NCBI GenBank assembly: GCA_030831135.1
Contig: JAURLR010000008.1
Location: 1-8,890 of the forward strand
Length of the DNA stretch: 8,890 nt
Origin: Alphaproteobacteria bacterium
GTDB lineage: Bacteria; Pseudomonadota; Alphaproteobacteria; UBA6615
Direction: 5' to 3'
The notes below the pieces were generated by a model that had not been told where the DNA came from, ran no database searches, and saw only the letters and a program-made list of their open reading frames with translations. Shown here piece by piece: positions 6,114 to 8,890 of the stretch (positions are counted from its first letter, which is position 1; each line of letters starts with the position of its first letter). A program made the translations under genes and the position numbers.

Positions 6114-7940
6114 TTAGCGGCCGACCGCGTAGGCTTCCTGGAAGCGGGGATGTGCGGCGCCCTTCAGGATCCAGTCGCGGCCGTCATGTTCGCGACCGAC
6201 CGCCACCATCCGGCCCGAGGCCCAGTCTCCCACCATGGTCACAAGGTGACCGCGGCGGCGTAGCTCGGCGATGGTTTCGGCGGGGAACCGGCTCTCGGCC
6301 TTGACCACGGCGGGCTGGAAGGTGCGCGGATAGAAGCTCGATGGCAGGTGATCGGTGTGAAAGTTCGGGGCGTCGATGGCTTCCTGCAGGTTGTAGCCAT
6401 GATGAATGTGCCGCAGAAACATGCTCAGCGCCCATTGATCCTGCGCGTCACCACCGGGTGTCCCGAAGGCCAGATAGGGTGCACCATCGCGCAAGGCCAG
6501 TGTCGGGCTGAGGGTTGTGCGCGGACGGATGCCCGGCTTGAGGGTCGTCGGGAAACCTTCCTGGAGCCAGAACATCTGCGCCCGTGTGCCGAGGCAGAAC
6601 CCCAGCGACGGAATGGTCGGGGAGGATTGCAGCCAGCCGCCGCTGGGCATACAGGCCACCATGTTGCCTTCGCTGTCTGCGGCATCGCAGTGGACCGTGT
6701 CGCCGTCTGCGTTGTGGGCCGCGTTCGGTTCGCCGATTCCGGCCCGCGCTGCGTTGGGTTCGCCCGCTCCCGGGGCAAGCTCTTCCCTGACGTTGGGATC
6801 GAGGATGGCGAATTCGGCGAGCGAAGGATTGCGGCCGTCCGGTGAGCCCGGAATGAACTCGGTTGAGGCGGTTTCGCCGACAAGCGCGCGGCGCGCATTG
6901 TTGTAATCATCCGACAGCAGGGTTTCGAGCGGCACATCATTGACCATCGGGTCGCCATACCATGCCTCGCGATCAGCGAGTGCGAGCTTGGCACATTCGA
7001 CCTGGGTGTGGGCAAACTCGGCGCCCAGCGGGTCCATGCCGGCGATATCGAACCCCTTGAGCAGGGCAAGTTGCTGCAGGAAGACCGGGCCCTGACTCCA
7101 CACGCTGGGCTTGCACACCGTGTATCCGGCGTAGTCATAAGTGGCCGGTGCCTCAATGGTGGCGTTCCAGTTCGCCATGTCGTCGGCGGTCAGAAGCCCG
7201 CCATGCTTTTCGCCCGAAGAATCCAGCCATTTGGTTTCGCGGCAGAATTTGTCGATCTCTTCGGCGATGAAGCCTTCGTAGAAAACCTTGCGCGCAGCCT
7301 CGATCGTGTCTTCGCGGTCGCCCCCGGCAGATTCAGCTTCGTCGAGCAGGCGTTGATAGGTGTCGGCCAGCACCGGTGTGCGATGCATGTCGCCGACCTT
7401 GGGGACATTGCCGTTGGGCAGCCACTGTGCCGCAGAGGTTGGCCACGCGGTGCGGAACAACTCGGCGACCCCCTCGATGATGGATTGCATCATCGGTACC
7501 ACCGCATAGCCGTCGCGGGCATAACCAATGGCCGGGGTGATCACCTCGCGCAGCGGCAAGCGGCCGTAATCGCGCAGCAGCAGCATCCAGGCATCAAACG
7601 CTCCGGGGACACAGGGTGCAAGCAGACCGGTGCCGGGCACCATGGCCAGACCCAAGTCCTGGAAGGCTTCAATGGTTGCAGCTTGCGGGGCGACACCCTG
7701 TCCGCAGATGACTTCGGTCTTCCCGGTCGCGGCGTTGTGCAGGACAATCGGAAGATCGCCCCCGGGGCCGTTCTGGTAGGGGTGGACCACCTGCAGCGCG
7801 AGACCCGTTGCCACGGCGGCGTCGAAGGCGTTGCCACCGATTTCCAGCATCCGCCAGCCGGCCATGGTGGCGAGATAATGGGTTGATGCGACCATTCCGT
7901 GGGTGCCACGAATTTCCGGACGTGTGGTAAACATGCTCAT
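6114..7940 (-). CDS. Gamma-glutamyltransferase-family Ntn-hydrolase with atypical substrate site
   Basis: A 608-residue member of the GGT family, made as one chain that normally cuts itself before a threonine to give two subunits. That threonine is Thr415 in DGDTVHCDAADSEGNMVA. Other family parts are GGNAFDAAVATG (35-46), NGPGGD, LSPTLALRDG and the oxyanion glycines in GTPGGD (493-498). No signal peptide is seen, so it is probably cytoplasmic, unlike periplasmic E. coli GGT. Where classical GGT has REMAP (Arg114), this has QGVAP (Gln81). Where it has NQMDDF (Asp433), this has AQMFWL. These are glutamate-binding residues, so the donor may not be gamma-glutamyl. A 10-residue duplication lies just before the cleavage site. 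ATG at 7940 follows ACGGAG by 4 nt; ATG at 7934 is the alternative. It probably heads an operon with the MATE gene. Confidence 0.9.
   Translation of the reverse strand: MSMFTTRPEIRGTHGMVASTHYLATMAGWRMLEIGGNAFDAAVATGLALQVVHPYQNGPGGDLPIVLHNAATGKTEVICGQGVAPQAATIEAFQDLGLAMVPGTGLLAPCVPGAFDAWMLLLRDYGRLPLREVITPAIGYARDGYAVVPMMQSIIEGVAELFRTAWPTSAAQWLPNGNVPKVGDMHRTPVLADTYQRLLDEAESAGGDREDTIEAARKVFYEGFIAEEIDKFCRETKWLDSSGEKHGGLLTADDMANWNATIEAPATYDYAGYTVCKPSVWSQGPVFLQQLALLKGFDIAGMDPLGAEFAHTQVECAKLALADREAWYGDPMVNDVPLETLLSDDYNNARRALVGETASTEFIPGSPDGRNPSLAEFAILDPNVREELAPGAGEPNAARAGIGEPNAAHNADGDTVHCDAADSEGNMVACMPSGGWLQSSPTIPSLGFCLGTRAQMFWLQEGFPTTLKPGIRPRTTLSPTLALRDGAPYLAFGTPGGDAQDQWALSMFLRHIHHGYNLQEAIDAPNFHTDHLPSSFYPRTFQPAVVKAESRFPAETIAELRRRGHLVTMVGDWASGRMVAVGREHDGRDWILKGAAHPRFQEAYAVGR
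6717..6764 (-). repeat. 10-residue tandem duplication inside the GGT-family gene
   Basis: GEPNAA occurs at residues 393-398 and again at 403-408, a 30-nt period. At DNA level 18 of the first 23 bases of the two copies match, so the duplication has drifted. It lies in the loop before the autocleavage Thr415. Confidence 0.7.
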
Positions 7941-8022
7941 CAAACTCCGTGCTGTGTTGCGCGGACAATACCGGCCCGGCAGGCTGTGCAGCAACCACCG
8001 GGTGTGATGAGGGAACGTCACC
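7941..8022. promoter_or_regulatory. Divergent promoter region between GGT-family gene and dgcN-like gene
   Basis: These 82 bp must hold the start signals for both directions. For the minus-strand gene a weak match exists: TTGCTG as -35 and TATTGT as -10, 18 nt apart, leaving about 24 nt to the ATG; the ribosome-binding site ACGGAG is at 7945-7950. For the plus-strand gene I see GAGGGA at 8009-8014, 8 nt before ATG, but no convincing -10. GTTGC (7956-7960) and GCAAC (7991-7995) form a short inverted repeat that could be half of an operator. The shared region makes joint control likely but unproven. Confidence 0.45.
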
Positions 8023-8890
8023 ATGCAGATTGCAAATCCATACCTCATGTTTCTGGGCGATGCGGCCGATCAGCTGGCCGCCAAGACAGCCCATGGGATC
8101 GTCCATTGGCGCCGGGACTGGTGTCTTGGCCAATTGCGCCTGCCCGACTGCCACGCTGATCTCGGTCTGCCGGACATGACGATTGCCGACGCGTCTGCGG
8201 CCGGAATCCGCACGCTGGTGATCGGGGTCGCCAATCGCGGCGGCGTGGTGGGGCCGAACTGGATCGCCACGATCATCGCTGCGATCGAAGCCGGCATGGA
8301 TGTGGCGTCCGGCCTGCATGCGCGGATCGCGGAAATACCCGAGGTGAAAACGGCTGCCGAGGCACACGGGCGGAAGATTTTTGACGTTCGCCATTCCGAT
8401 CAGCGTTTCGAGATCGGGACCGGCGCCCCGCGTTCGGGCAAGCGCATGCTGGCCGTCGGCACCGATTGTTCGGTTGGCAAGATGTACACCGCGCTTGCCA
8501 TCGAACAGGAACTCAGCGCACGCGGCGCGGATTGCGACTTTCGCGCCACCGGGCAAACCGGGATATTCATTGCGGGCAGCGGGGTCTCGGTCGATGCCGT
8601 GATCTCCGATTTCATTTCCGGGGCCACCGAGTGGCTTGCGCCTGCCAACGACCCCGGTCACTGGGATCTCGTCGAAGGACAGGGCTCGCTGTTCCACCCG
8701 TCCTATGCCGGGGTCACCATGGGGTTGGTCCACGGCGCACAGCCCGATGCGCTGGTGCTGTGCCACGAACCGACCCGCACTCATATGCGCGGCCTGCCGC
8801 ATCAGGCCCTCCCGGATATTGCGACCTGCATTGCGGGCCATCTCGATGCCGCGCAACTCACGAATCCCGATGCGCGTTGTGTCGGCATCG
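8023..8890 (+). CDS. dgcN: DUF1611 protein, DgcN-like D-glutamate N-acetyltransferase (3' end outside window)
   Basis: The first 289 codons of a DUF1611 protein, starting at ATG 8023 behind GAGGGA with 8-nt spacing and open to the window edge. Family members run about 330-350 residues, so roughly 50 are missing. The N-terminal part (1-130) has GDAADQLAAKTAHGIVHWRR and IGVANRGGVVGPNW; the C-terminal part has a P-loop-like motif GTDCSVGKM (146-154), then RATGQTGIFIAGSGVSVDAV, HWDLVEGQGSLFHPSYAGVT and CHEPTRTHMRG. In marine bacteria DgcN acetylates D-glutamate, and DgcA then racemises N-acetyl-D-glutamate to the L form. I infer the function from family resemblance. A dgcA-type epimerase directly downstream, beyond the window, would support it. 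An older name for the fold is NAD-dependent epimerase-like; the P-loop fits acyl-CoA or nucleotide binding equally well. Confidence 0.85.
   Translation, partial: MQIANPYLMFLGDAADQLAAKTAHGIVHWRRDWCLGQLRLPDCHADLGLPDMTIADASAAGIRTLVIGVANRGGVVGPNWIATIIAAIEAGMDVASGLHARIAEIPEVKTAAEAHGRKIFDVRHSDQRFEIGTGAPRSGKRMLAVGTDCSVGKMYTALAIEQELSARGADCDFRATGQTGIFIAGSGVSVDAVISDFISGATEWLAPANDPGHWDLVEGQGSLFHPSYAGVTMGLVHGAQPDALVLCHEPTRTHMRGLPHQALPDIATCIAGHLDAAQLTNPDARCVGI

Noticed and set aside
7941..8048. Upstream extension of the GGT-family protein by 36 residues
   Set aside because: It would overlap the dgcN-like start, resembles no signal peptide, and the ATG at 7940 has its own ACGGAG.
7669..8856. 395-codon open frame on the minus strand across the divergent promoter
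   Set aside because: It runs through two well-supported genes and their promoter region, has arginine/proline/glycine-rich shadow composition and matches no family I know.

Overview
The window looks like chromosomal DNA from a GC-rich alphaproteobacterium. The ECF sigma/membrane anti-sigma pair, the DinF-like MATE protein and the DUF1611/DgcN-like protein all have that flavour, and a marine Caulobacterales/Maricaulales or Rhodobacterales relative is plausible. This is judged from protein style only; no rRNA or other taxonomic marker is present. Coding density is high, and I see no insertion sequence, prophage, CRISPR array, tRNA or rRNA.

Layout. (1) 1-1636, plus strand: the 3' end of clpB (AAA+ disaggregase), then, 17 nt on, a membrane-anchored lipase-like alpha/beta hydrolase with a TTG start. 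(2) 1637-1911: a 275-nt non-coding leader rich in inverted repeats. It holds a 70-nt extended hairpin with a GCAA tetraloop, a smaller hairpin, and a long stem that ends 8 nt before the ribosome-binding site of the next gene. (3) 1912-3194, plus strand: an ECF sigma factor and its membrane-spanning anti-sigma factor, coupled through a GTGA start/stop overlap. (4) 3184-7940, minus strand: gamma-glutamyltransferase-family Ntn-hydrolase, then DinF-like MATE transporter, then M23 (MepM-like) peptidoglycan endopeptidase. The last gene converges on the anti-sigma gene with an 11-bp tail-to-tail overlap. (5) 7941-8022: an 82-bp divergent promoter region. (6) 8023-8890, plus strand: the first 289 codons of a DUF1611 protein (DgcN-like, D-glutamate N-acetyltransferase family), cut by the window edge.

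How the parts may work together. The left half has a stress and envelope theme: protein disaggregation, a membrane hydrolase, and an ECF sigma/anti-sigma circuit probably sensing an envelope signal. The right half concerns cell-wall or amino-acid-conjugate metabolism: an M23 endopeptidase, an exporter, a GGT homologue and a D-glutamate-type N-acetyltransferase. The most unusual signal is the structured leader before the sigma gene, where nearly all the non-Watson-Crick pairs are G-U only if the RNA is made from the plus strand. The second is the GGT homologue, which seems to lack the residues that classical GGTs use to hold the glutamyl group.
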